From Clostridia bacterium (GTDB lineage: Bacteria > Bacillota_A > Clostridia > TANB77 > CAG-508), in assembly GCA_022792975.1 (NCBI GenBank), contig JAAWCC010000140.1, forward strand, positions 1 through 7,426: a stretch of 7,426 bases of DNA, given 5' to 3'. Below the pieces are notes generated by a model, which saw only the letters and a list, made by a program, of their open reading frames with translations, ran no database searches and was not told where the DNA came from. The stretch's first letter is position 1. Each line of letters opens with the position of its first letter. Shown here piece by piece: positions 1 to 7,426 of the stretch. Made by a program: the position numbers and the translations under genes.

Positions 1-1242
1 AAGGGAATTGATGGTAGAACTTAAGTTACAAATAACACATTTAGAGTACTTCATACTCATGAAACCTTAGGTCCTGCACCAGAACCAAATCTTACAGTTC
101 TTTGGTCTACAAGACTACCAAAAGGCTTTAAAGATTTCACTACTGGTCTTTCTATTAAAACTTCTTCTATTAAATATGAAAACGACGATTTAATGAGAAG
201 ATTCTGGGGAGATGACTATGGTATCGCTTGCTGTGTTTCTGCTATGCGTATTGGTAAACAAATGCAATTCTTTGGTGCTCGTGCAAACCTTGCTAAAACT
301 CTTGTATATGCTATTAATGGCGGTAGAGACGAAAAATCTGGCAAACAAATTACGCCTAAATTCTTGCCTATTACTTCTGAATATTTAAATTACGATGAAG
401 TTATGGAAAAATTTGATGTTATGATGGACTATGTAGCTAAAATATATATTAAGGCTTTAAATGCAATTCATTATATGCATGACAAGTATTCTTATGAAGC
501 AATCGAGATGGCACTTCATGATAAAGATATTTTAAGAACTATGGCATGTGGAATTGCTGGTCTTTCTGTTGTTGCCGATTCACTTTCTGCTATTAAATAT
601 GCAAAAGTTAAGGTCCTTAGAGATGATACTGGTCTTGCTACTGATTATGAAATCGAAGGTGATTTCCCTAAATATGGTAATGATGATGATAGAGTTGACC
701 AAATCGCAGTAGATATTATTAAAACCTTTATGGGCAAACTCCAAAAGCATTCAACTTATAAAAATTCTAAACATACTTTATCTGTTTTAACTATTACCTC
801 TAATGTTGTTTATGGTAAAGCTACTGGTAATACTCCAGATGGAAGAAAAGCAGGAGAGCCCTTCGGACCTGGTGCAAATCCACTTCACGGAAGAGATACA
901 AAGGGTGCACTTGCAGTTATGAATACTATTGCTAAACTTCCTTACGAGTTCTCAGAGGATGGTATTTCTTATACCTTCTCTATAACTCCTAAAGCTCTTG
1001 GTAAAGATGATACCTCTCGAGTTGATAACCTTGTCAACATGCTTGATGGCTTCTTTGCTCAAGAAGGACATCATATCAATGTAAATGTATTTGATAGAGA
1101 ATTACTTCTTGATGCTATGGAGCATCCAGAAAATTATCCGCAGCTTACTATTAGAGTTTCTGGATATGCTGTTAACTTTGTTAAACTTACTCGTGAGCAA
1201 CAACTTGATGTAATTAATAGAACTATTCATGAGAAAATTTAA
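1..1242 (+). CDS. pflB: Formate C-acetyltransferase (pyruvate formate-lyase), 3' part
   Basis: Glycyl-radical enzyme of the cytoplasm that converts pyruvate and CoA to acetyl-CoA and formate in anaerobic fermentation. The window holds about 413 codons of a family near 750 residues; the 5' end lies outside. Visible signatures are the adjacent catalytic cysteines in IACCVSAM (codons at 229-234), the block [36 protein letters not shown], and the C-terminal glycyl-radical loop RVSGYAV with the radical Gly codon at 1162-1164. It ends at TAA 1240-1242. Frame is continuous from base 1 except for one in-frame TAA at 22-24, where the family has Leu (GRTLVT in E. coli, recalled). The sequence just after it is clearly homologous (FRVLHT, GPAPEPN), so this is a point change rather than a frameshift. 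No in-frame CGG codon occurs. The activase gene follows 112 bases downstream. Identity is certain; whether the stop is real is not. Confidence 0.95.
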
Positions 1243-1263
1243 GATTTAAATAGTAGAGTAATT

Positions 1264-1298
1264 GGATAGTAATGAAGTTTTAAATTTCATTACTATCC
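1264..1298 (+). terminator. 13-bp hairpin between pflB and pflA
   Basis: A perfect inverted repeat: GGATAGTAATGAA (1264-1276) pairs with TTCATTACTATCC (1286-1298) around a 9-base loop, starting 22 bases after the pflB stop. The sequence after it is T-rich, but the U-run is not immediate (runs at about 1322-1326 and 1331-1337). It could be a partial terminator that lowers pflA relative to pflB, or an mRNA-stabilising hairpin; the enzyme is normally needed in large excess over its activase. Confidence 0.6.
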
Positions 1299-1354
1299 TA
1301 TGTTTATTATTAAAATTCTAATTTTTCTCATTTTTTTATTATGGAGTAATTATT

Positions 1355-2074
1355 ATGGAAGATGTTTTGAAGGTCCATTCTTTTGAAAGTTTTGGTACTG
1401 TTGATGGTCCTGGAATTAGATATGTTATTTTTTTGTCTGGGTGTCATTTGAAGTGTAAATATTGTCAAAATAGGGATACCTGGGATATCAGAAGTGGACA
1501 TGAAATAGCTATTTCTGATATTGTGGATACTATTTTGAGATATAAAAATTATATTTTGCCAAATGGTGGTGTTACTGTTTCTGGAGGTGAGCCCTTGCTT
1601 CAAGCACAAGGTCTTATTTCATTTTTTAAGAAATTAAAAAATGATGGTATTCATACTGCTATTGATACTTCTCGGTATGTTTAAGTTAAATGATACTATA
1701 AAAGAGCTTATTTCGCTTACTGACCTATTTTTATTGGATATCAAGCATATTGTGCCTGAGAAATCTAAGGAGCTTGTACGGGGTTTCTAATGAGTTTGAA
1801 TTGGATTTTGCAAGATACTTAAGCTCTATTGGTAAACCTATATGGATAAGACAAGTTCTTGTGCCTGGTTTTACTGATGGAGAAAATGATTTACTCAAAT
1901 TAAAAGAATTTTTAGGTACCTTGAAAACTGTTCAAAAAATTGAAATTCTTCCATATCACGATTTAGGTAAATTTAAATGGGAAAACCTTAAACTTGAATA
2001 TCCTCTTGATGGTGTTCGTTCTGCTACACGGAGAAGATGTAGATAGAGCCAAGAAAATTTTGGGAATTAGTTAA
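1355..2074 (+). CDS. pflA: Pyruvate formate-lyase activating enzyme, three +1 shifts at CGG
   Basis: Radical-SAM iron-sulfur enzyme that installs the glycyl radical on PFL. The ATG at 1355 has GGAG at 1343-1346, 8 bases upstream. The N-terminal part holds GTVDGPGIR (14-22), the CX3CX2C cluster motif CHLKCKYC (Cys30, Cys34, Cys37) and the SAM-binding VSGGEPLLQ. The zero frame ends at TAA 1682-1684, but homology continues in the other two frames: LFLLDIKHI, then GKPIWIRQVLVPGFTD and KIEILPYHDLGKFKW, then DRAKKILGIS before TAA 2072-2074. Skipping the C of the in-frame CGG triplets at 1673, 1779 and 2029 joins all four pieces into 238 residues, close to the usual 240-250, with glycine at 107, 142 and 225. 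These are the only in-frame CGGs in the gene. With standard decoding it would be a pseudogene with three frameshifts. Given intact catalytic motifs and identical shift sites in neighbouring genes, I call it functional. Confidence 0.9.
1673..1675 (+). other. CGG +1 frameshift site 1 (pflA)
   Basis: In-frame CGG after TCT. Read normally, the frame meets TAA at 1682-1684 after two more codons. Skipping C1673 gives GGT ATG TTT AAG, so DTS is followed by GMFKLNDT and the reading frame stays open for another 35 codons. A glycine after DTS is usual in activases (recalled). The exact skip point is inferred from the pattern shared with the other six sites. Confidence 0.8.
1779..1781 (+). other. CGG +1 frameshift site 2 (pflA)
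   Basis: In-frame CGG after GTA in the frame entered at site 1. Read normally, TAA at 1788-1790 follows two codons later. Skipping C1779 gives GGG GTT TCT AAT and leads directly into the conserved FARYLSSIGKPIWIR segment. Confidence 0.82.
2029..2031 (+). other. CGG +1 frameshift site 3 (pflA)
   Basis: In-frame CGG after ACA. Read normally, TAG follows at 2044-2046. Skipping C2029 gives GGA GAA GAT GTA GAT AGA and restores the usual activase C-terminus DRAKKILGI, ending at TAA 2072-2074. Confidence 0.85.
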
Positions 2075-2101
2075 TAAAAACCTGCATAAATTTTGTACTA
2101 T

Positions 2102-2130
2102 TTGCTTTTTTTATGTAAATGTGTTATAAT
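2102..2130 (+). promoter_or_regulatory. Sigma70-type promoter for the 2181 gene
   Basis: A near-consensus -35 TTGCTT (2102-2107) and a perfect -10 TATAAT (2125-2130) are separated by exactly 17 bases. Transcription would begin near 2137, about 44 bases before the ATG at 2181. It lies just after the pflA stop and is A+T-rich like the host genes, unlike the coding region it serves. Confidence 0.8.
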
Positions 2131-2137
2131 ATGTTTA

Positions 2138-2155
2138 AGCTTCATGAAGGAAGCT
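2138..2155 (+). promoter_or_regulatory. Dyad at the transcription start: possible operator or 5' hairpin
   Basis: AGCTTC (2138-2143) is the reverse complement of GAAGCT (2150-2155), and the interior CTTCATGAAG (2140-2149) is a perfect 10-base palindrome. Placed at the predicted start of the transcript, it could be a repressor operator or a short 5'-UTR hairpin. No known regulator can be named from it. Confidence 0.4.
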
Positions 2156-2180
2156 AAAAAATTGAAAAGAGGTAACATTT

Positions 2181-2681
2181 ATGAGTACTTCGACTTCCAA
2201 GCGCATTACCTTCGACAGCTTCAACACCAACAATGACGGGGCAACCTTCACAACCGTCGGCATGCAGATGTACGCTGACATGCCTGTCAAGTTCATCCGT
2301 GCCAATCCCCAGCAGCAGGACGCTGCTCTGTTTCGAGAAGCACTTTCTCGTGCGCACACGGCCAAGTACCGGATTTATGGCGAGGCCACAGCTTCAAAAG
2401 ACCCTATTCGCGGTACTATACTCACCTCCGGCACCATTTCAGTTCGATTTGCTTTGAAGGGAACCACAAATTACAAAAAGTATCTCGAGCTCAATCCCAA
2501 CTGCGGCAGCTTCAAGCTCTGCATGGAGTTCTGTCCAATCAAGGAGGAAGAGGAGTTGTTTGAGGCCTCGAGGCCGGTGAGCCTGTATATGCGGAATGTG
2601 ATGAGATGTCAGATTACGTTTCCCTGCTCCATGGAAATCACCGGTTATGGCAATGATGAGCTGCTGATTTCCGACAGGTAA
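2181..2681 (+). CDS. Unrecognised 166-aa protein, G+C-rich, probably foreign
   Basis: I do not recognise this protein. The ATG at 2181 has AGAGG at 2168-2172, 8 bases upstream, and a strong promoter further up, so expression looks likely. It has no evident signal peptide or membrane span. The product begins with a Ser/Thr/Asn-rich stretch (MSTSTSKRITFDSFNTNN), is mixed alpha/beta-looking, has four cysteines in the C-terminal half (two in NCGSFKLCMEFC, plus further ones near MRCQITFPC), and an acidic run KEEEELFE. Codon choice is C/G-ending and roughly half G+C, sharply unlike the A/T-ending neighbours. It contains two in-frame CGG codons (2370-2372, residue 64; 2592-2594, residue 138). If the host shifts at CGG, translation would leave this frame at residue 64 and stop at TGA 2455-2457, giving about 91 residues. 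It is best seen as recently acquired DNA, or as evidence that CGG can still be read as arginine in some context. Confidence 0.65.
   Translation: MSTSTSKRITFDSFNTNNDGATFTTVGMQMYADMPVKFIRANPQQQDAALFREALSRAHTAKYRIYGEATASKDPIRGTILTSGTISVRFALKGTTNYKKYLELNPNCGSFKLCMEFCPIKEEEELFEASRPVSLYMRNVMRCQITFPCSMEITGYGNDELLISDR
2370..2372 (+). other. In-frame CGG that does not mark a frame break
   Basis: CGG codon 64 of the G+C-rich gene, after TAC. Unlike the seven sites in host-like genes, the long open frame is kept by reading it as a normal codon; skipping the C leads to TGA 28 codons later. A second one lies at 2592-2594. It serves as the contrast case for the CGG-shift hypothesis. Confidence 0.6.
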
Positions 2682-2725
2682 GAAGGGCAAGACTCATTTG
2701 GCGTATATTGCCAGCACCTCAAAGC

Positions 2726-2773
2726 AAAAAGTCCCCCGCCTGGTGTTTTACATCAGGCGGGGGCAAGCTTTTT
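2726..2773. terminator. Bidirectional rho-independent terminator
   Basis: CCCCCGCCTG (2733-2742) pairs perfectly with CAGGCGGGGG (2754-2763); the stem can extend inward by three pairs, including one G-U. It is flanked by AAAAAG (2726-2731) and CTTTTT (2768-2773), giving a U-tract on either strand. It ends the + strand 2181 gene and, on the other strand, the operon that finishes with eno five bases away at 2778. Confidence 0.9.
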
Positions 2774-2777
2774 GTTA

Positions 2778-4136
<1,359 letters not shown>

Positions 4137-4139
<3 letters not shown>

Positions 4140-4809
4140 TTTATTGTTTAATATTTGACTTTTAGGTACATGTGTATTAATAAATTCTAGCTCTTCTATT
4201 TTCTCTTCTGTAACAAACTCTAAACTATCTTCTAATGTTCTTAAATTTTTAAGTGATTTATTTATGCCTTTTATATATAATGGCAATTCAATTTTATAAC
4301 TTGGAGGTCTTATCGCTTCTTCATATCTAGTTATTAACTCCCTTTGCTTTTTGTTAAAGCTTTCATAATTTTCGCCTAAATACTTATACCTCCAGATAAT
4401 CCTTAATTCTTTTGCCTCAAACTCCCCGAGAAAATAAATCGTCATACTCATATATAACCCTAATACTCTGGCTTTCAATTATTATTGTTACATTGCTCCA
4501 AGGCTTTTCATTATTCTTTATGCAAGTTTCTCTAAGTGCTTTTATACTTTTATAAAGATTATCTGCCAATCCTAAATATTGCTTTTCATCAATCCCAAAC
4601 TTCTCTGGAACCTCATAAACATTAATTGGTCTTTTTTTCAGAATACCTCGTGGAAAATAATAGAAAAACATTTCTCCTGTAATTTCTTCATTTGGTTGTT
4701 CTACGATTGATGCATATAGACATACCTTTTCCCAATTTTCAGGGAGCATAAAAAATATCTTTTTTTGTATTTCCTCATATGCTTTTTTTATTTCTTCCAG
4801 ATATACCAA
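4137..4809 (-). CDS. YezG/DUF600-like immunity protein, one +1 shift at CGG
   Basis: With standard decoding this is two overlapping fragments: a 130-residue ORF from 4809 ending at 4417, and a second ORF ending at 4137. Skipping the C of the in-frame CGG at 4428-4426 joins them into one 223-residue protein with Gly128. The fused sequence resembles the DUF600/YezG family (antitoxins of YeeF-type LXG toxins, from memory): LPENWEKVCLYASIVE, EMFFYYFPRG, EKPWSNVTIIIES, and then, across the shift, IIWRYKYLG (137-145). The match straddling the junction is the reason for calling a single gene. The start is TTG at 4809, supported by AGGAGG at 4815-4820 five bases upstream. The family is usually about 150 residues; here roughly 75 extra charged residues follow. 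It lies 24 bases after gpmI, inside a glycolytic operon, with no toxin gene in view. Function as immunity protein is inferred by resemblance only. Confidence 0.75.
4426..4428 (-). other. CGG +1 frameshift site 4 (yezG-like gene)
   Basis: In-frame CGG (codon 128) after TCT. Read normally it gives CGG GGA GTT TGA and stops. Skipping the C gives GGG GAG TTT GAG GCA, continuing without interruption into the C-terminal half of the family domain. Confidence 0.82.
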
Positions 4810-4814
4810 GGCTT

Positions 4815-4820
4815 CCTCCT
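4815..4820 (-). promoter_or_regulatory. AGGAGG ribosome binding site deciding a TTG start
   Basis: Full AGGAGG on the minus strand, five bases before TTG 4809-4807. No ATG is available near it in that frame, so it fixes the non-ATG start of the yezG-like gene. Confidence 0.8.
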
Positions 4821-4833
4821 AAAATTTTAAGAA

Positions 4834-6367
4834 TTATCTCTCTATTAGGCTTTCCCCTGTCATCTCCTCTGGCTTTTCAAGTCCCATAATATCTAACATT
4901 GTTGGTGCAAGGTCTGCAAGTTTACCTTCCTTCAAAGCCACTCCTTCCATTCCTACTAATATTAGTGGAACTGGGTTTGTTGTATGTGCTGTGTGTGGTT
5001 CGCCTGTTTTATAGTCTATCATTTGTTCTGAATTTCCATGGTCTGCTGTAATTAATATAACTCCACCTTTTTCTCTAACTGTTTGGACAACTTTTCCTAC
5101 ACATTCGTCAATTGCTTCAATTGCCTTTACTGCCGATTCTAATATACCTGTATGTCCTACCATGTCTGGGTTTGCATAGTTTAAAATTATAGTATCATAT
5201 TTATCTTGATTTATAGCTTCTAACAATTTTTCTGTTACCTCATATGCACTCATTTCTGGTTTTAAATCATATGTTGCAACCTTTGGAGATGGTACTAAAA
5301 TTCTATCCTCTCCTTCAAAAACCTTTTCTTCTCCACCATTAAAGAAGAAGGTAACATGTGCATATTTCTCTGTTTCTGCTATTCTAAGCTGTTTTAATCC
5401 CTTTTTGCTAATATATTCTCCAAAAGTATTTTTTAGCCTTGTTGGTTTAAAGGCTACCTCTACATTTGGCATTGTTTCATCATATTGTGTAAAGCATACA
5501 AAATATAGATTTAAATCTTTGGTTTCAAATCCGTCAAATTCTTTATCTACTAGACTTCTTGTAATTTCTCTTGCTCTATCTGGTCTAAAGTTAAAGAATA
5601 TTACCGAATCATTTTTTTCTATTTTCGCAATTGGAGTACCATCTGCATTTGTCATTACTATTGGTTCGATAAATTCGTCAAATACTTCCTGCTCATATGA
5701 TTTTTCTACTGCAATAATTGGATCTGTATGCTTTTTTCCATCTCCGTTAACCATTGCATCATAGCAAAGCTTGATTCTTTCCCATCTTTTATCTCTATCC
5801 ATCGCATAGTATCTTCCTGAAATGGTTGCAATTTTCCCTATTCCTTTTTCTGCCATCTTTTCTTTTAGCTTTGTTACATACATTTCTCCTGATGTAGGAG
5901 GTGTGTCTCTTCCATCCATAAAAGCATGTATATATACATCCTCAAAGCCTTTTCTCTTTCCTGCCTCTAATAAAGCATATAAATGTCTTATATGACTATG
6001 AACTCCTCCATCTGATAAAAGCCCTATAATATGCAGCTTTGAGTTATGCTTTTTACAATTTTCTATTGCAGAATTAAATTCTTTTATACTAAAGAAGTCC
6101 CCTTCTTCTATTGACTTTGTTATTCTTGTTAATTCTTGATAAACAATTCTACCGGGCTCCGATATTTGTATGTCCTACTTCTGAATTTCCCATTTGTCCT
6201 TCTGGAAGCCCTACCTTTAGTCCACTTGTATAAACTTTTGTTGTAGGGCATATTTCCATTAGTTTATCTATATTTGGTGTGTTTGCGACTTTTACCGCAT
6301 TTCCTTTTTCTTCTGTATTAATTCCAAATCCATCTAATATCATTAGCATGGTCAGTTTATCTTTCAT
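4834..6367 (-). CDS. gpmI: 2,3-bisphosphoglycerate-independent phosphoglycerate mutase, one +1 shift
   Basis: Interconverts 3- and 2-phosphoglycerate using two Mn ions; alkaline-phosphatase superfamily. The ATG at 6367 has GAGG 11 bases upstream. Motifs: LDGFG with metal ligand Asp12, GNSEVGH with catalytic Ser62, then the shift at codon 72, MDGRDTPP with Asp154, FRPDRARE with Arg261 and Arg264, NPDMVGH (Asp401, His405), TADHGNSE (Asp442, His443) and [10 protein letters not shown]. The zero frame stops at TAG directly after CGG (6154-6152). Skipping the C restores the near-invariant NIGAGRIVYQ and leaves one open frame to TAA 4834-4836. Total length is 510 residues, matching the family (B. 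subtilis about 511). It has no other in-frame CGG. Spacing is 23 bases from tpiA upstream and 24 to the yezG-like gene downstream, so it is co-transcribed. The product is essential for glycolysis unless a second mutase exists, which argues against a pseudogene. Confidence 0.95.
6152..6154 (-). other. CGG +1 frameshift site 5 (gpmI)
   Basis: In-frame CGG (codon 72) after GCC, followed at once by TAG in the zero frame. Skipping the C gives GGT AGA ATT GTT TAT, the GRIVY of the near-invariant GAGR(I/V)VYQ block. This is the best-pinned site: the frame before it carries NSEVGH up to the CGG and the stop follows with no codon between. Confidence 0.92.
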
Positions 6368-6390
6368 TTGCTTTTTTTCCTCTTTCCCTT

Positions 6391-7144
6391 TTATTCTTCA
6401 TAGTTAACTATTTTTGCAAATTCGTCTGCTTTAAGGCTTGCGCCTCCAACTAAGCCACCGTCAATATCTGATTTTGTAAATAGTTCTTTGGCATTTCCTG
6501 CTTTTACACTTCCGCCATATTGGATTATAACACATTCTGCTGTGTCTTTTCCATATATTTTTGAAATTTCTTCCCTTATTTTTTGAATAGCATTATTTGC
6601 ATCATCAGAGGTGGCTGTTTTCCCTGTTCCAATAGCCCATATTGGTTCATATGCTATTATTGTATTTTTTACTTGATTGTCTTTGAGTCCGCTCTAGTGC
6701 AAGTCTTGTTTGCTCCGTTATTACTTCTATTGCTTTTCCTGCTTCTCTTTGCTCTAAAGTTTCCCCAACACATACTATTGGCTTTAAATCATTTTCAAAG
6801 GCTGCTTTTATTTTTCTATTTACTACTTCATCTGTTTCTGCAAAATATTGTCTTCTTTCTGAATGTCCAATTATTACATACTCTACACCTATTGATTTAA
6901 GCATTTTTCCTGATACTTCACCTGTGTATGCACCACCTTCCTCAAAGTGCATATTTTGTGCTCCTATTTTTATATTTGTTTCTTGCACATTTAATAAAGC
7001 ATAAAACAAATCTATATATGGTACACAAAGTATTACCTCGTTCTTTGTGTCTTTAACAAGTGGTGTAAGTGCTGTTATAAAATCTATTGCTTCATTTGGT
7101 AGCATATTCATTTTCCAATTTCCTGCTATTACTTTTCTTCTCAT
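6391..7144 (-). CDS. tpiA: Triosephosphate isomerase, one +1 shift at CGG
   Basis: Interconverts dihydroxyacetone phosphate and glyceraldehyde 3-phosphate; TIM barrel, cytoplasmic. The ATG at 7144 is preferred over a TTG two codons upstream because GAGGAG lies 8 bases before the ATG and [13 protein letters not shown] matches the family start. Residues seen: Asn9 and Lys11 (AGNWKMN), His94 (IIGHSERR), [10 protein letters not shown], and after the shift Glu166 in [21 protein letters not shown] and GGLVGGASL. The zero frame runs 13 codons past the CGG at 6691-6689 and stops at 6647. Skipping the C gives [18 protein letters not shown] and stays open to TAA 6391-6393, for 250 residues, the normal length. 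Both catalytic residues are present only in the joined product. It lies 14 bases after pgk, and its ribosome binding site sits in that gap. There is no other in-frame CGG. Confidence 0.94.
6689..6691 (-). other. CGG +1 frameshift site 6 (tpiA)
   Basis: In-frame CGG (codon 152) after GAG. Zero-frame reading gives 13 unrelated residues before a stop at 6647. Skipping the C gives GGA CTC AAA GAC AAT CAA, restoring the segment before the catalytic Glu loop. Here the stop is not close, so a nearby stop codon is not a constant part of the signal. Confidence 0.85.
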
Positions 7145-7152
7145 AAACAAAT

Positions 7153-7158
7153 CTCCTC
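7153..7158 (-). promoter_or_regulatory. GAGGAG ribosome binding site of tpiA
   Basis: GAGGAG immediately after the pgk stop codon (7159-7161) and 8 bases before ATG 7144. It decides the ATG over the upstream TTG at 7150 and suggests tight pgk-tpiA translational coupling. Confidence 0.75.
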
Positions 7159-7426
7159 TTATTTATCTTGTAAGCATTCAATTCCCGGAAGGACTCTGCC
7201 TTCTAAATATTCAAGTGATGCGCCTCCACCTGTTGATATATGTGTTATTTTATCTGCAACTCCTGCTTTTTCTATTGCAGATGACGAATCTCCCCCTCCG
7301 ATTATTGTAATTGCTGTACTATCTGATAAAACTTTTGCAATTTCATTTGTTCCGAACTGCAAATTTTTCAAATTCGAATACTCCAAGAGGTCCATTCCAC
7401 ATAATTGTTTTTGCATTTTTTAGAAC
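7159..7426 (-). CDS. pgk: Phosphoglycerate kinase, C-terminal 88 residues, one +1 shift
   Basis: Transfers phosphate from 1,3-bisphosphoglycerate to ADP. Only the C-terminal nucleotide-binding domain end is in the window; the rest lies beyond base 7426. The frame entering at 7426 reads the PGK motif [19 protein letters not shown] follows at 7354-7352, with TGA three codons later. Skipping the C gives GTNEIAKVL and then the Gly-rich nucleotide loop [12 protein letters not shown], the family signature [13 protein letters not shown] and the ending [12 protein letters not shown] before TAA 7159-7161. The usual family sequence at the junction is FAxGT (recalled), so the glycine belongs there. No other in-frame CGG is present in this part. 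It is the first gene of the visible operon, 14 bases before tpiA. Confidence 0.94.
7352..7354 (-). other. CGG +1 frameshift site 7 (pgk)
   Basis: In-frame CGG after GTT. The zero frame reads CGG AAC AAA TGA. Skipping the C gives GGA ACA AAT GAA ATT GCA, the GTNEIA that follows FAV in phosphoglycerate kinases. Confidence 0.9.

Noticed and set aside
1328..1609. Minus-strand ORF opposite pflA
   Set aside because: Shadow of the pflA coding sequence; no ribosome binding site or family resemblance.
1673..1684. Alternative explanation of pflA break 1 as an extra T in GTTTAA (giving ...YVKLND)
   Set aside because: It would leave DTSRY instead of DTSG and would need a cause different from the other six sites; skipping the C of CGG explains both the frame and the glycine.
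6583..7310. Plus-strand Leu/Phe-rich ORFs that look like membrane proteins
   Set aside because: They are the complement of A-rich tpiA and pgk coding sequence; the apparent hydrophobicity comes from base composition.

Overview
The window reads as chromosome from a low-G+C, anaerobic, fermentative Firmicutes-like bacterium. It carries pyruvate formate-lyase and its activase, a clustered lower-glycolysis operon with cofactor-independent phosphoglycerate mutase, A/T-ending codons, AGA-dominated arginine and good AGGAGG-type ribosome binding sites. I cannot place it to a genus.

Layout. On the + strand are the 3' part of pflB (1-1242), a hairpin (1264-1298), pflA (1355-2074) and an unrecognised, distinctly G+C-richer gene (2181-2681) with its own sigma70-type promoter. 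A strong bidirectional terminator (2726-2773) separates these from a convergent minus-strand operon. That operon reads, in transcription order: pgk (3' end, 7426-7159), tpiA (7144-6391), gpmI (6367-4834), a YezG/DUF600-like immunity gene (4809-4137) and eno (4085-2778). Together these genes take 1,3-bisphosphoglycerate down to phosphoenolpyruvate, interconvert the triose phosphates, and (pfl) split pyruvate to acetyl-CoA and formate.

Main observation. Five of the seven host-like genes look frameshifted if read with standard decoding: pflA three times, and the yezG-like gene, gpmI, tpiA and pgk once each. The breaks are not random. In all seven cases the frame is restored by skipping exactly one base, the C of an in-frame CGG triplet, so that CGGN is read as one glycine codon (GGN). 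The residue restored is the family's usual glycine where I can judge, most clearly the GAGR of GpmI. I checked every CGG on the coding strand of the host-like genes: these seven are the only in-frame ones, none encodes arginine, and pflB and eno, which have no in-frame CGG, are otherwise intact apart from one stop near the window edge in pflB. The simplest reading is that CGG is not a normal sense codon here and triggers obligatory, efficient +1 frameshifting (or four-base decoding as glycine) in essential central-metabolism genes. This is an inference from DNA alone; the alternatives (editing, artefact, gene decay) fit less well.

The G+C-rich gene at 2181-2681 does use CGG twice as apparent arginine, so it looks foreign to this decoding scheme and is a natural internal contrast. 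The in-frame TAA at 22-24 in pflB fits none of this and may be an edge error.
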